Shown in pieces: positions 13,158 to 27,200 of a DNA stretch of 64,000 nt. The notes beneath the pieces are model-generated. The model saw only the letters and a list, made by a program, of their open reading frames with translations. It did no database searches and was not told the DNA's origin. The stretch lies in the NCBI GenBank assembly GCA_916048095.2, contig OU696579.1, positions 6,736,001-6,800,000 on the forward strand, read 5' to 3'. Numbering within the stretch: the first letter of the stretch is position 1; the number at the start of each line of letters is the position of its first letter. The translations under genes and the position numbers were made by a program. The stretch is from Sacculina carcini. Its lineage: Eukaryota; Arthropoda; Thecostraca; Sacculinidae.

Positions 13158-14940
13158 GGTTAAACGATGGAGTATATAACAACTATGTTGATGAATGTTG
13201 AACGATGATGCAGCTACGACCAATGTGAATATATTCATGTTCACGAGTGATAAGCAACCGTTCATTTCAACGGATGGATCACCAGTTGTTGAAATTATCA
13301 TTAATCTGATATAAGCAACTCGTACTCTGGTAGCGAAGACATCCTTTGTGTGTGAGGGATCCGGGTTCGATGTCTTGGTGAGGTCGAACGGTTGTTTGAA
13401 GGTGTAGTCTTTTTGCCATGTGACGCGTTCTGTGCGGGTGTGCGCGGACTTTTGATGATTTCTGTGTGTGTTCGGTGTGATTGAAATCACCTGCGTTTTC
13501 CTCTGAACTTGTCTTTTGCACTGCTTTATTTGAATACCGACGAAAATTCGTCTGGTGTTCGCTTGAAACCGCTGTCAAAACCGAGCCTTGTTCGAAGTCA
13601 TGAAATACAATTTCGTTTTTGTGTCTCTTTATTACCGCTGTGTCCAAGCCATTAAGGCTTTGTCCTAAACTTTGTTTTCGTGTCATTGCTCAATCTCCTT
13701 AATACCTTCTCAGTTCCTTCACCAGGTGCGTGATCGCTGTATGTAACGTTCTAGAATATAGGTGTTTATATGGGTGAATGTGCTTCCGTTTGTAAGTGAC
13801 AATTTTATACGCTGTCCATGCGTTTTTATGGCCTTGTACTCTTTTGCATTATTCATAAACCAGTCTGCTAATTTTATATTGCTCAATGCGAATTGCGTGT
13901 GTGAGAGGTTTGCAGGGATCATTGTGAATGCATACGTGGCTTTGGTACGATTCATGATGAGTGTATGGACGTCTTTTCTTTTCATTTCATGTGTGGAGCT
14001 TGTGCATGAAATACGGTGATACCTACGTGCACATGTCGTCGGTGCAAGCACATTCTCTGTGTCGCGTCCGTCACAGCATGCTTGTGCTGCCGAGTGCCGC
14101 GTGACTTGGCGCGTCCTCGCAGCATACAGAGCAGGTGGGTGGCAGAGAAGAGGAGGAGCGACAGTGTCAGCTGGCGGCAGCCACACGGCGCGGACCAGGA
14201 CCGGGACCGGGACCGGGCGGACGGCACGTCTGGAACTTGTCACAACCGACCGACTGCGCCGTCGTCGCCGCCGCCGCCGCCGCCGCAGACCCCTCTCTAA
14301 TCGAGAAACCACTGCTGCTGCTGCCAGTCTGACGACCTCGTCCACTCTTCTCCGCCGGTACACGCCGCGTGTCTGTCCGTGTGCGCGTGCGTGACGTCCG
14401 GCCGCTGCACGACTCCCACGCTCTGCTCGGCCTCTCAAAGTGTCCGCTCTGTTTCGGCTTCCCACACGAGCGCAGTGAGCGTGTACGTTGGCCATCCACC
14501 GGATGGTGTTATAGCTCCAGCCATGTTGATGACGGTGGCGTGCACCACACACCCCTGCCACCACACACCCGCCACCACACACCCGCCACCACACATTCGC
14601 CACCGTCGTACAAGTGTCACCCTTCATTGCTCTGCATGCAAATTCCTCCGTGTGCACTTTCACGCGGTTGCTGTGTGTTTGCTGGCGACTAGCAAGAATC
14701 TTTGGCAGCTTGGTTTATATGAAGCTGAGCGTTGTAGTAAAATGGCGTGCTAGCTATTTGATCGACTGTTGAGCATTGTGTTGTAAACATAGTACATTAT
14801 CATGTCTTATGATTTACGTAGGATTTCGTAGATTTGGAATGATTTTTCGTGAGATTTGGCATGATTTACACCAAGAGTATTATTTATTTGAATTAGCTGT
14901 TTTCCTTTGTTTATTATAATGTTTATTGGTTATTCTTCTT
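13158..14940. other. Non-coding; old minus-strand open frames and a CpG-rich block
   Basis: Minus-strand frames at 13279-13686 and 13719-14663 have protein-like composition near 13300-13950, but I recognise no family and the frames are separated by stops. They could be a decayed element. About 14080-14480 is very CpG-rich, with GGGACC and GCCGCC repeats, and is a candidate promoter. The rest is unremarkable. Confidence 0.35.
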
Positions 14941-15217
14941 CACTTGTGTTTCTCATCACATTCGTTTCCAGTTGATCACCAAAGCAACACCACGACCTTG
15001 CGGTGGGGTGGGGTGAGCACACAGACATCGGCGGACCACACGATTGAAATCGTACAACATCGAAAATAGGAATGGAATAAACTGTTTCAACATGCATTTT
15101 TCGCGGTTTCCGAGAATATAAGGTGGCCCTCCTTTTCAGATTCGTTTCTATGGCCATAGGATTCAAGAGAATCCTATGGCCCCAAGGGGGTCATATGGCC
15201 CACATTGAGAAAAACTG
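14941..15217. mobile_element. Family D MITE, decayed copy 2
   Basis: The right half shares ATTGAAAT, TACAACATCG, AACTGTTTCAACA and GGTCATATGGCCCAC-like blocks with 2768-3133 and ends in GAGAAAAACTG. The left boundary is uncertain. Confidence 0.55.
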
Positions 15218-17121
15218 ATCTAGTGTACCCTCGGTGACATCTCGTTCAGCAGCCTGGGTACCACGTGTTCGTGGAGTTGTTAATCAACGCCCCCGGGGTG
15301 AACTGTTATAAACAATGTCCAACGTTTGTGTTTCACATGGCGACTGGTTGTAAATGTCAACCTTCATATCCGAACAAGCTCGATGAGTGTTGTTTTCTAG
15401 TCGCGTCTTCTTGTGTTTTGCCTGAATGATAAACCTTGATAAACTATCAATGTGTTCACTTAGGACCGGCCTTAGGCGTATTCAAACTAGGTGGCCGCCT
15501 AGGACCTCAGATTGGTGAGGGTGTCAGGAATCACACAGCAATAATGGCCTTTTGTATAACTTTGACAATTCCGATTACTATTGCATCGGGGACAAGGAGT
15601 TTCCCCGAGCTGAAATTATTAAGCAGCCATTTGAGAACGGCAATGACGCAAGAACCTCATGATATCTGTCACAAGAGATCTCTGGGTTACTCACAATCTA
15701 TTCGAGACTTTATCATCAAAGAACCATTTCTTTGTAGAACGTTTTGTGGCATCTGTATGAATATGGCTGTATGAATTCCAGCTATTGGCTAATCCATATA
15801 TGTTTATAAGTTGTCTTAACAAATCGCACCATTCTATCAGCATGTGTTCATTTCTAGATTTTCCATTTCATCTGGGACCGTCTGATAACCCACTAAACTC
15901 GGACGTCGTACCATCTTGTGCATCTCATCTATTTGGTCCACGTGCAGTCACTGTTTCTCACTCCATGTTTGTCTTTATGTCTTTCCAGTTGTTTGACGTG
16001 CAACATGCCTAATTCAATGGTGCTGGTTTTGTCGAACGTATACAGCGAGCTATTCTCAGATCCACACACACGTACGCATCCACATGTGTGTGTGTGTGGG
16101 TGCGTTGGTCGCACTAACACATGTGTGGGACGATGCACCTGAGGCCACCGCCACCAATGACACGCCACCACTGACACAAGCCACCACTGTCACCTTGGCT
16201 GTGTTAACGTTTGTTCGCGTTGGCAGCGTCGTTGGCATCATTGGTGGCGTGTCAGTGGTGGCGTGTCAGTGGTGGTGTCACTATCGATCCGAGTGTCACA
16301 TAGCTGGCGGCGGCGGTCGTATACCAATACAGCTGGGATGGTGCACGTCGCATTCTACACTACACACCCCCAACACACGCACGCACATGCATGCATGCGC
16401 AACCAACAGCTGTCGATTTGGTGTAGCTGCCAGCAATGAACACTTGTGTGCGTGTGCGTGTGTGTGTGCTTGTTTTGTAGAGGGTGTGTGTGTGAGCGCG
16501 ATGTTGTAGTGGTTGGAGGAAGATTCAGATCCACCATAAGGTTCAGGTGGATCTCACTCCAATATTCACCGTAGTTCCTTCAATAGCCTCCTGCAATCAT
16601 TTTATCTTTGTTGAAGTCTTGCAGAAACTTTGTCGAGTCACTTTGCATCGTATGGTGAACAGCACATTGGTGCGTTCTCTGATTCCCCACTTCGCAATGA
16701 GGCGAAATATTCCGTTGCTCATATGCTCACGTGCTTGTTGACTCGGTGGACCGTTGCCACTTGCAATTTTTATTCGTATTTGTTCTGTTGCATGTCTGTG
16801 GCAAATAAACAAACACACAGGCACACACACACACATATTGACTACTTGTGTCATGATTTGAACGTCTTTCGACTGCTTTGAAATACTTGAATACTTCATA
16901 AGTCCTTGAGTTTGAGTTTGAAATCTAGACTTGCCTTTGTGGAACACCTCGTTGCTCCATTCAATCTCATATTTTGATCGTTTGTTTTCACTTGTTGTGA
17001 CGTGTAGAAATACACAATTGTTGTGCTACGATCTCGTAGAGGCATCTCATATGCAGATGATCCAATCTTGAGAATGAAATGTTAATTAAGTAGGTTTTGT
17101 GCTTGATCACACCCGTGAAAC
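15218..17121. other. Non-coding spacer
   Basis: Near 15463-15525 the sequence CCGGCCTTAGGCGTATTC and GGCCGCCTAGGACCTC looks like part of a known dispersed-repeat type, but I cannot bound it. TG/CA runs occur at 16084-16100 and 16455-16470. No gene is recognisable. Confidence 0.4.
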
Positions 17122-17360
17122 GAGTGGCGGGTCCAGAATGCAATTTTGGGAGGGGCTGAAATCTTTTGGGAGGCTGAAATCTGGGGGCGATTAGTCATGT
17201 GTAGGCATCATTATGCAACGTCTAATGCTTATATCAACACATTCTACAGAAAACTAATTTTCTTGACCTCATTTAGTGAACCTCTTGGTTATGAGGAGTT
17301 GATAGAAACATTTTGGGGTGGGTTTCAGCCCCCTGAACCCACCCTCTGGATCCGCCAATG
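17122..17360 (+). mobile_element. hAT-type MITE, family A copy 2
   Basis: Left end GAGTGGCGGGTCCAGA and right end CTCTGGATCCGCCAATG. The body aligns by eye with 21661-21920 through GCTTATATCAACA, TTCTACAG and CTTGGTTATGAGGA. No target duplication is preserved. Confidence 0.65.
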
Positions 17361-18844
17361 ATTTGTGTTTCGACGTGAGTTGGCCATTGTTGGCCAACTG
17401 AATGCCTGTGGAAATCGGCGTGGGCACTTCATTCGTATCGAATCAATTGCGCTAATCAACATGTCCTGTTACGCGACAATGTGAAATTGATCGCTGGACT
17501 GCTTGCTCTGTCGTTTTCCAGCGAAGATTTCGGCATATCGTCAGAGTATTTAGCTAAGTGGATGTGTTGATCGTCCGTTTTGTTTGGGCTGAAAATCATC
17601 ATCATCCTGCATGTTCAATCCTGTCTCGTCCTATGCTGTTTATCTTGTATATCTCTGCATCATCTTCTATTCTATCATCGCTGTGTCTCCTGGATGCTTG
17701 GTGTGTCTTCTCGGCATTGCCTGAGCTGTGTGTGTGTGTGAGAGAGCGTGAGGGAGACAGAGCGATGGTATGTGCTGAAAACCAGCCTGAGTACGGGCGC
17801 CTGCCGTGTGCAACGTGTCTGTGATCTTGCACCAGAGGTAGGCCTGCTGTGGCTTGTATGTATGTGTGTGCGGTTTGAAGGCCGCTCAATCTGTAGGTGT
17901 GTGTCTGTCTGTCTCTGTGTGTGTGTGTGTGTGAGTTGACTTGTATGTGCGCACCAGAGATCACACACACAACACTCGCATGTGTGTATATATATGCACA
18001 GCCTCCAACGACCGCATATCCTGCCGGTTTGTATGTGTGTCTGTATGTTTGTACGTACTTGTAGCACAGTGTGGATGTGCGTACGTGCCCGCTAGCGGGC
18101 CTGTATGTCCTCTGCGATCCAATGTGCGCGTGCGTGCGTGTGTGTGCTCGTGCACCACCGGTTGCAGGTGAGTCAGTCAGTCGTGTTGGCGGTGAGAGCG
18201 GCAGGGGCGTGCTCAGCTGGGAGGTCAGCGACCATCGCCCGCCGCCGCCACACAGCTCTTGGCAGGCGCGCCGGCGGGCGGGGGGTCGTGGGCTGATGAG
18301 ATGAGGTGGTAGGGGGGAGTATGTTGGCCGGTCGGGCGAGAGTCTGGCCAAGGCTGGTCTGCTTGCTCTGCCGGAGCTGTGGCTGCTGTCTGCACCCCTC
18401 CCTCGTCGTGCCCCGCCCTGCCGTCGTCGGAGGCGCAGGAGACCGTCTGACAGCATGTGTGTGTATATGTGTACGTGCATGTGTGTGTGTATGTGTATGT
18501 GTGTGACAGCAGCGACGGCGGCTGTTCGGGCGCCGCGCCTGCCTGTCTGTCTGTCTGTCTGTCTGTGTGTGTGTGTGTGTGGTGGAGGCAACGATAAGAT
18601 AGCAGCAGTGGTGGTGGTAGCGGCCCACGCAGGCAGCAGGCAGGCGGGCAGGCGGACGAACGGGCAGTCGGTGACCGTGGATGGTGTGGGGCGCAGCTCC
18701 GTGTTGCGAATTGACCATCTTACTGACGACCGTGTGTGTGTGTGTGTGACCGTGTGTATAGCCAGCTCAGTGGACAGTGAAATTGAACGCACGTGTGTGT
18801 GTGTGTGTGTGTGTGTTGATAGACGGCGTGAGTAGCGGTGTGGA
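17361..18844. promoter_or_regulatory. Upstream region of the zinc-finger gene, GC-rich with TG/GT runs
   Basis: About 18100-18720 is GC- and CpG-rich, interrupted by TG tracts, and directly precedes the start codon of the zinc-finger gene. An in-frame TAG 12 bases before the ATG shows that the upstream sequence is untranslated in that frame. A promoter and 5' UTR here are inferred from position and composition; no core element was identified. Confidence 0.4.
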
Positions 18845-21255
18845 ATGGCCGAGGAGCCTAGCTCTGACCGGCAACTTCACGATGTCGAGTTGGTCGGCCA
18901 TGGTACCTCGTCTGGCTCCGAAGAGGCCGACAGCGTTGGTGCCAAGAAAGCGTTGCCCGCGTGCAAACTGCGCCGCAACTACTACTGCAAAGCATGTGCC
19001 TTCTGCACGGTCAACCCGCGCGAGTATTTATATCACCTACGTGACGAGCACGGTGAGCGACTGCAGATATACGAGTGCTCGGCCTGTGTGTACGCGTCTC
19101 GAGGCAAAGTCAAATTAGTGCGCCATCTGCGCATGGTTCACGGCATATGCCAGTCTCCGTTCGCTAATACGGCCGCGTCAGCTGGTGTAAAAATCACGGC
19201 TGCGTCTGCTGCAAGCAAACCTGCGGCAAACGAAGAGAAGCTCACATGCCCAAAACAAAATAATTGTAAGCCGTCAGTTGGCCTGGATGAAGATAATGCT
19301 GATTCGTCCGAGGTGAACTGTGAAGACGACGAGGAAAATTCCAATCCAGATTTCGGCGAAAATGAAGAGATTGAAGACGAAAATGTTTCAGAAACTGAGG
19401 ACATTGCGTATTCCGAAGAGCTATTAGATAGTGAGCACGCGTCTGACGAAAAATTCGTTAAAACTCTTCAAGCCGATCACCATGACGGTCTGAAAAAGAA
19501 ATTCTACCGCTGCTCTAAATGTGATTACACCACAAACATTAGGTCACGCTTCTCCAAACATGTGCGCTACCACTCTATGCCAATGATTAAATGCGAGCTT
19601 TGTGAGTTCCAGACACCATATAAATGGAATTTGGACAGGCATATGAAGAACCATAATAGTGACGGTGTGTATAAATGCAATGTCTGCACGTTTTCTTCAC
19701 AGATCAAACAGAGTTTGACTGTTCATATTCAGAATCACCATCTGCCCCACGAAAATGCTGGAATCGAATTCACCGGAGGGTTTGTGGACTTGATACCGAC
19801 TGGAATCGAACATGATTATCGCGATGAATGCGTATTCGGCGAGAATAATTCAAGTAACGTTGCGAGAAAACATCTCAGCGACTCGTCGGGAGAGGAGGAT
19901 TGTTCTCCGAAACCAAGCTTGGCTTTGGATGACATGGACGTTTCAGGCACATTGATGGAACTAGATGGCGATTTACGTAAACCTTTTCAGAAGCGACCGG
20001 AATCCGTTCTTAGTCAAATGCCCTTGATGGGCTCTAGTGAAGGTTGCGGCGACTCCGACAAGCTGAACATGGAGCAAATTGCCGAGAAAGCCGCCAAAGC
20101 TTTTCTATCCGCGGATTCAGATTCAAAAGAACCGCTGTCTGTACTAGATCAGCTTTTCAATAAGAAGTTACTAGCATCAATATCGCCAGGAAAGCAGAAT
20201 TCTTCTGGAGAGGGTGGGAGTGCTTCATCCACACCAGTCGTCAAACACCCCATTGCGCCGAGAACGTCATCGACGAGGTGCCAGTACTGTCGGCATCGCT
20301 GCAAGAGCACTGACGATTTGCGCGTTCACTTATCCAAGTGCCAGTCAGCATTGACCGCAAAGAAGGACGAACATCCGAATGTTTCTCTCCCGGATCATGG
20401 TGTGATCGATTCTACAAATGAATTAAACGATGAACCTGCTGATGCTGATGGAATTGAAATTCTGGACGAGTACAAGAGTCAGCGTTCGCTCTCGACGAAT
20501 GATGCTCCTGCGACAGTGAGGAAACTAGTCTATAAGTGCAATCAATGTTCTTTTTGGGCAGTTACTGGGTCGCGATTCCACATGCATATAGCTGGCCACA
20601 TGAACGCAAAGCCCTACCGGTGTTCGGTGTGTCAATATAGGTCCAATTGGCGTTGGGACATAACGAAGCATATCAAACAGAGGGCTTCAAAGGATTCTTC
20701 ACACCGCTCAGCTCAGCTAGTGGAGAAAGAGCTCGATAACAAAGGGAGATATGAACAGTACGATGGTTTCATTTGTGAAATGGAGGTGGAAGATGGATTG
20801 CAGTGTAAATCAAACGAAGGTATGACCAAAGAGTCTCGGTCTCCCCCGGCTAGTCCATCCTCTTCTGATCGCCCTAAATTTTCTACACCTAATGTAACTA
20901 TAACACCTCACAACGGACCAGTGGATCTAAAGCAGCAAACGTCGCCTGCCACCACCTTCCCAGATGATCTTCCACTTCCTCCGCCTTTGACCAGGGCACC
21001 GCAACGTGCCGCCGTAGTGGAACCTGCGCAACAACACGAACGTTCTTTGACATCCGCTGCTCTCACCACCACCAACTTGGAGACGCTCAAAATGGACCCG
21101 ATTTTAGCAGCTATGGATTTGACGGTGAACAACACGGCTATTGTGATGCCGGAGCCTGCGCCCGATCTGAGCTGCATTCGTGACGATTCAGCCGTCAAGG
21201 ATGTCAAGTCAGGAAAGAAGGCCACAGTCTGGCGCTGTAAGAAGTGCAATTTCAA
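18845..21255 (+). CDS. Zinc-finger gene, exon 1 (803 codons plus 2 nt)
   Basis: Starts with MAEEPSSDRQ. Fingers begin at about residues 40 (YYCKAC), 70 (YECSAC), 216 (YRCSKC), 243 (IKCELC) and 270 (YKCNVC). Later come a C2HC variant (RCQYC, HLSKC) near 475, YKCNQC near 560, and YRCSVC near 588 whose final histidine is displaced. The exon ends inside a finger, CKKCNF plus AA, where the donor GTGAGT starts at 21256 (phase 2). An acidic stretch lies at about residues 145-200 and a proline- and serine-rich linker at about 665-740. Confidence 0.92.
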
Positions 21256-24200
21256 GTGAGTTCAATTTCTTCTTTCTCTCATCATTTCCAATTGTAATTA
21301 TGGGGATTTTCAATTTCACATTCTCTTGCGATGTTGTTTGCGTATGGGAGCGTAATCAACTTACGGAAATAATAACGCGTTATCCCATACGTTATTTGGT
21401 GTGACTCAGGAGGTACAACCTGGTCTCTCATTTGCCCAAACCTGTAGACATTTTTACTTATAGGCCCAATAATGGTTATGGGAAAAGTGAACATGTTTTG
21501 TAGAATTTCGTGATTTTCTAATTTGCGAGGTATTGGAAAGTGATAATCTTCTTGTTAACCTATAATAAAATTGGAGTATTCAAAGAAAGACTCAGTTTAT
21601 GGCATTAATGTATATATGAAGATTCTCAGATGGCTTGCTTTCAGTGAATTCCATAGGCAGCAGTGGCGGATCCAGAGTGCAATTTTGTTAGGGACTGAAT
21701 TAATTTGGGAGGGGGGCTGAATTAATTTGGGAGGTGGGGGGCTGAATATTGGGGCGATCAGTCATGTACATGCAACGTCTTTGCGATAATGCTTATATCA
21801 ACAAATTCTACAGGTACACTATTTTTCTTGGCCTCTTTTAGTGAATCTCTTGGTTATGAGGATGATGATGGGAACATTTTGGGGGGTTTCAGCCCCCTGA
21901 TCCCCCTGGATCCACCAGTGATTGGCAGACATGAAAATTTAACAGTGCATGAAAATTATTCAGTTCGTGATTTCTTCAATTTTAGTTAATATTTTTTCAA
22001 TTTGTCCAATGTAAGAAGTTCACATGCAAATCGTGTGTGCACTTTTTATTCTAGCTGTAACCATATTTTGTTGTACTGATGCATAACTGATGTGATGTGG
22101 TTCATCGGTGTATTTAAGCACTTGAAATTAGCCATAAATTTTTTTTCTCGAGGTACAAGTCAATCAATTTTGGCCAATTTTTTTAATAATTACTCAATCA
22201 CAACTAAGTCATTCTTGCTCGTTTTCTTCACATTGCTATCGGTCGGTCAACGTTGTTTCTTTACCATGAGCGCATTTTTTGACACATCGTAGAGAAGCAT
22301 TCAGGAACGGGAACTCCACCTAAATTATGCGTTTAGTGCAAGATGAAACCGGAACAAGTTTGATCTAGGCAAGGTTTATAAAATTCTCTCCAACAACATC
22401 TTTTGCTTAGCTTCCGTAGTTCTCCAGGTCAGTGGTTCTTAACCTGTGGGGAATTACTCACTGGTGGGAGAATGGAAGAGTTGCCAATTGCTAAGCAAAA
22501 TATCGGACAGAAGGACAAAGGTGTGTTTTTATCAATTCAAATTCGTTTATTTTTGTTTCTAATGACCTCTTGACATTTACTTTGATTTTACAACTGAATT
22601 TATTGAATTTATCAGCGCTGTAGTGGTAAACGAAGATATGACTCATTAAGAAGTGGGGACTCAAAGAAAAAAGGTTAAGAACCACTGGTCTAGGTGGAAC
22701 ATTCACCGTTGGAGTTTTCGGTTTTACATCATTTTCACTTTTATAATCTGTATGAAATGTCCTTAAAGTAATGAGGTCAGTCCCATCCCAGGTCAGAGGT
22801 CATCCCAATGGGCTCCTGCAAAACTCCAACATTTCTTGACTGGTGTTCCTTTTTGACTTGCTCCGCATTTTGTCGTCTTTGATTCGCCAATATGTATCCT
22901 AAGCTGCTCATTCACTGGCATTATCGGTTGAGCATCGGTAGTGGCTAATTTGGTGCCAACATGTTGAACAGACACAAGGAACGTGAGGCAATGCTGATAC
23001 ATGTAGCCAGTCATTCCACTGTCGTATCGGAGAACTACAAGTGCGGATTGTGCGGCGTGTTAGCCTCATCTCGGGAGACGATCGCGGTAAATGAGTTGTC
23101 AGTGTAGCGATCATGCCGTTCCACGCCGCTCTTGTTTGTGGAAATCAGTGGACAATTCTTGGTGGTGGTGGTGGCTGGCTGAATTGCTCAATTCGTTTGA
23201 GGACCGTTTTGGGCATGAAAAACAGGACCCATCCTTCTTCAGGCTGTCCTCCATCTATTTCTCGGTGCTGCGGCACGTAGTTTGTCGTTCTTGTAGATTG
23301 GACGCGTTTTGTAGTATTGCTGTTGTTGGCTAGACTTGTATTGTCGGCTGGTGGTGGTGGTGACGTGTTTCATTCTAGAGGTCGATGCCTTCTAATGTGA
23401 CATCTGCCTGTGCTGTCTCTTGTTGAGTTTGACTCTTTCGTTTTCCACTCTCTGACTTGCTTGCTATCTATTACTATATGGTATTTTAGGCATGCTGACC
23501 GCGATGTGGTTCGCATCCACTACCGCGGACATTTGTGTGGACTGGACGGTGCCGTATCCGACGTTCTGTACGTGTGTGCTCACTGTGGTCATGCGTCACT
23601 CTGGCGACACGTCATCGAGGTGAGGCACCACACTCCCTCATCGGCTGATCCGTCCTAGAGCGTCCCAGTCAACCAGTGGCGGCACCAGGATTTATCCAGT
23701 GAGGGAGCTAAGGAAAAAGATCCGGGGGTTTGGCGAAACATGAGGAACATTTGGGAGGGACCTCAGCTTCTCCAAGTCCCCGGTTTGCGCCGCCACTGAA
23801 ATGAACCAAACGTGAAAATAATGGTTAAACATTCTGTTGACATGTCCAACGAGACACCGACAAGATCTCTCGTTGCAATCCACTCAATCATCGTTTCCAC
23901 TCATCACTCATTCACTCATCGTTTCAGTAACAGTGTCTCCAATTTCATACATTCTAGATTGTATCTAAAGTTGAGTTCTAAGTCATAAGTTCTAAGTATC
24001 TAAGTCCATTCTTAAGACAATGACTTGGGGACTATTTGAAGGGATGCTCAGCATAGACGGTGATTTAATTATTTGAAGTTAGAAGAATTTGTGTCTTATT
24101 TTGCTTGTTTCATCTCAAGTGTATCACTGTTGCACAGTGTTGTGCATCCGCATGTACCTTACTGATTCCATAACATATTCTTGTTGACGGCATTGTGACG

Positions 24201-27200
24201 CAATGCATATTTTCGGTGTGTTTCTTGCACTTGCAACATAAGCCAGGAGTATACCTGCCATTGTTGCTTGGTGTCAGTGATCTTGCTATGTTCGGTGTGA
24301 CTCTGGTTGACATGATTCATCGGCTTCTCTGTGTACTGTTCATTTCCATTCTCTGTCCTCTTGCATTGTGCATTTTTCTGTATCTGTTTGGAGAATGTTC
24401 TTTGGTATGTATATCAGCCTGGTGCGAATTCATATCGTGCCTTTTCTTTCAGCTTTTATCACTCATTCTGACTCAAGCAAGCTAAAGTGATCATATTAAT
24501 ATATTCCAAATATAAAACCATGAAAATTAATAATTTCACTCAATTGTAATTGCCACATAGCGTAACTGATGGAACCACTTTATACTTCCAGTTGAAAGAG
24601 CGCAAATTAAATCACAAAGTAATTTGAGATATACAGATTTTTCCTCTGGTCTATTTTTATATTACCAATAATGTTTTTACAATACTAAATGCAGTGTTTT
24701 CTTACTGTGTGTATGTATGTGTATGTATGTGTATGTGTGTGTGTGCTCGGGGATATTGTACATGATACAGCGCCATTGCCGCTTCAAACATGACGGCATC
24801 GTGTCGATTGTGGAGCAGCCACGTTGTTCGTTGCCATTGTCTTCCTCGTTGTCCGTGCAATCTGTGGGATCTGGCGGTGTGGCGGCCACCAATGCCTTCC
24901 CACCTGCCTCCTCGACGTGTGTCGATATTCGGCCTGCCGGGGTCGGTGTCCCCTCCATGGCGTCATGTGGCATGCCCCCTCTGCTAGGCTCGGACGTGTC
25001 GATATCGGTGGTCAGTCGTGGTGGCGACCACTCTTGTCAAGGTAGAGAGTGTGTGTGTGTGTGTTTGTGGCGCAGTCATTCTATATATCTCTCTTTCACA
25101 CACTCTCTCTCTCTGTCTCCCTCTCTCTTTGTCTTTCCTCGCAGCTAGCCAATTGTACGGGAATGGGGAGCATGGCGACTAATGTTTGTATTCTGAACAC
25201 ACTGAGATATACCACTGAGACGCGTAATTATACATGTGTGATGAAAAGCTCAATGTTTCAATACTCACGTGCAACCAACACTCGCTCGCTTTCGTTTGCA
25301 AATGAAAGCCGAACTGTTATTGTACATTTTTCAATTATGCAACATCACTTCAAAGTACAACATTCTTAGTTATTACTTCGCTAGTATTTAATTAATGATT
25401 ACTAGGGCTGTCAAAAAAGTAACCTAAAAATAAGAAAAAAGTAATTTTATTTTCGAGAAAAAGTAACCTAAAAATAACCTATGAGTTTTAATTTTATTAT
25501 CACTTTTTATCACTTTATCACATATTTATCACGCCTTTGCTAATTAGTGCGCTATATGAAATACACGGTTTGTTTGATGTTTGTTCTTGAACATAAAAAG
25601 TAACCTAATAACCAATAAAGTAACCTAAAAATATCCTCCTTCAAAAAAGGTCAAATTCTGTTTGCAGTTCTGAAGGAAGAAAATACACCAGTCCTTCATT
25701 TCTATCCTCTTTCCGAGTTGGTACTATTTTTCCACCCTCTCTACGATCTGGTACCATTTTTACAACAAACCACCAAACGTGACTTAATATGATTTGGCTA
25801 AGCTCGCAAAAAGGAGCATAACCATCAAAATGTCCTCATAAGTCCTCGCAAAGGCTCTGCTAATAACAAGAAAAATAACAACAGGTAACCTGACGTTAAA
25901 AAAGTAACCTAAAAGCAAAAATAGTAACCTAACAATGAAAAAGTAACTTTCCGTAACATAATACCTTTTTTAATAATTGTCGTACACAACTTTTTCAATG
26001 CAGTTTTAGGTAGCTTATGAAAAAGTGACCTTTAGGCGAAAAAGTAACTTTATTAACTTTTGGCAGCCCTAATTATTACTCTTGTTTTTTATAAAGTCGC
26101 TATAATAGACAAACTTTTTACTGTTATATTTTAAGCTTGTATTGTTTCGGTACAATACACACCCACACACACACACATACACACAAACATGAGCTGTAGA
26201 GATAAGGGCTTCAGTACGATAAACCAGTGAAAAGGTCAAACATTTTATATTATTTGTTGAGACATCCATTCCAACTAATATTTTTCTTGTTACGAGATAT
26301 CTGGTCGAGATCTGGTTTATTTTACTTGCTGTAAAATATCTGGTTTATTTTACTTGCTGTACGAGTGAGTTTTGTGTGTGTGTGTGTATGCGTCTATGTA
26401 TATCTCATATAAGAAAGTGTGTGTTTTAGCAATTACGTACTTATAAGGATTGCTTATATTACTATCATTATCTATGCAACACTTATTTTGTATAATAATA
26501 TGTACATATTAAAGACGATACACATTTTCTCTCCCAGACTCTGGTGCGTTGTTTCGCTGCGACATTTGTTCGTACGTGTGCGCCAATACTGACGCGCAAA
26601 TTTCGGCGCACATGCACCATCACACGCCGCAGCCGGGCGCCCTGTACAAATGCATGATATGTCCGTACTATGTGTCTTCTCAAGCGTGAGTGCGCCATCG
26701 GCTATTGTCATTATTATTTGTTATTGAAATAAATGAGCAAAATGAATCCTGGAGGAATGTGAAAGCTATGAATTGCATGGTTGACAATCCCCATGCATCT
26801 TGATCATCAAAATATTGCAGCTTTTAGCATTAGAAGATCAAGGCACAATGGAAGTGAAGTCAGTTGAGACGAAATCAGTACTACCAACACAAATACACGT
26901 GTATTTTCATATTGTGTCATATATATTTCGCTATTAGTACTGTTTTTCTGTATACTGTTTACTGGATTTAATTTACTTATTGCTGCTCTTAGATACGCTT
27001 TCTAGCAGATTAATTGTGTAGACACGCGATGGTATAGTTTCGTTCGTTTGCTCAACATTATTGTTGCTGGATGATATTTGTTTTTCCCTGTCGTCTCGCC
27101 TATTTTGCTCGCTATCTATCTATTTGTGTGTGTTTGTGTGTGTGTGTAGTGAGTTGCTGGAACATGTCAGCTTACACGGGATGTGTCAGAAGGGCGCGGC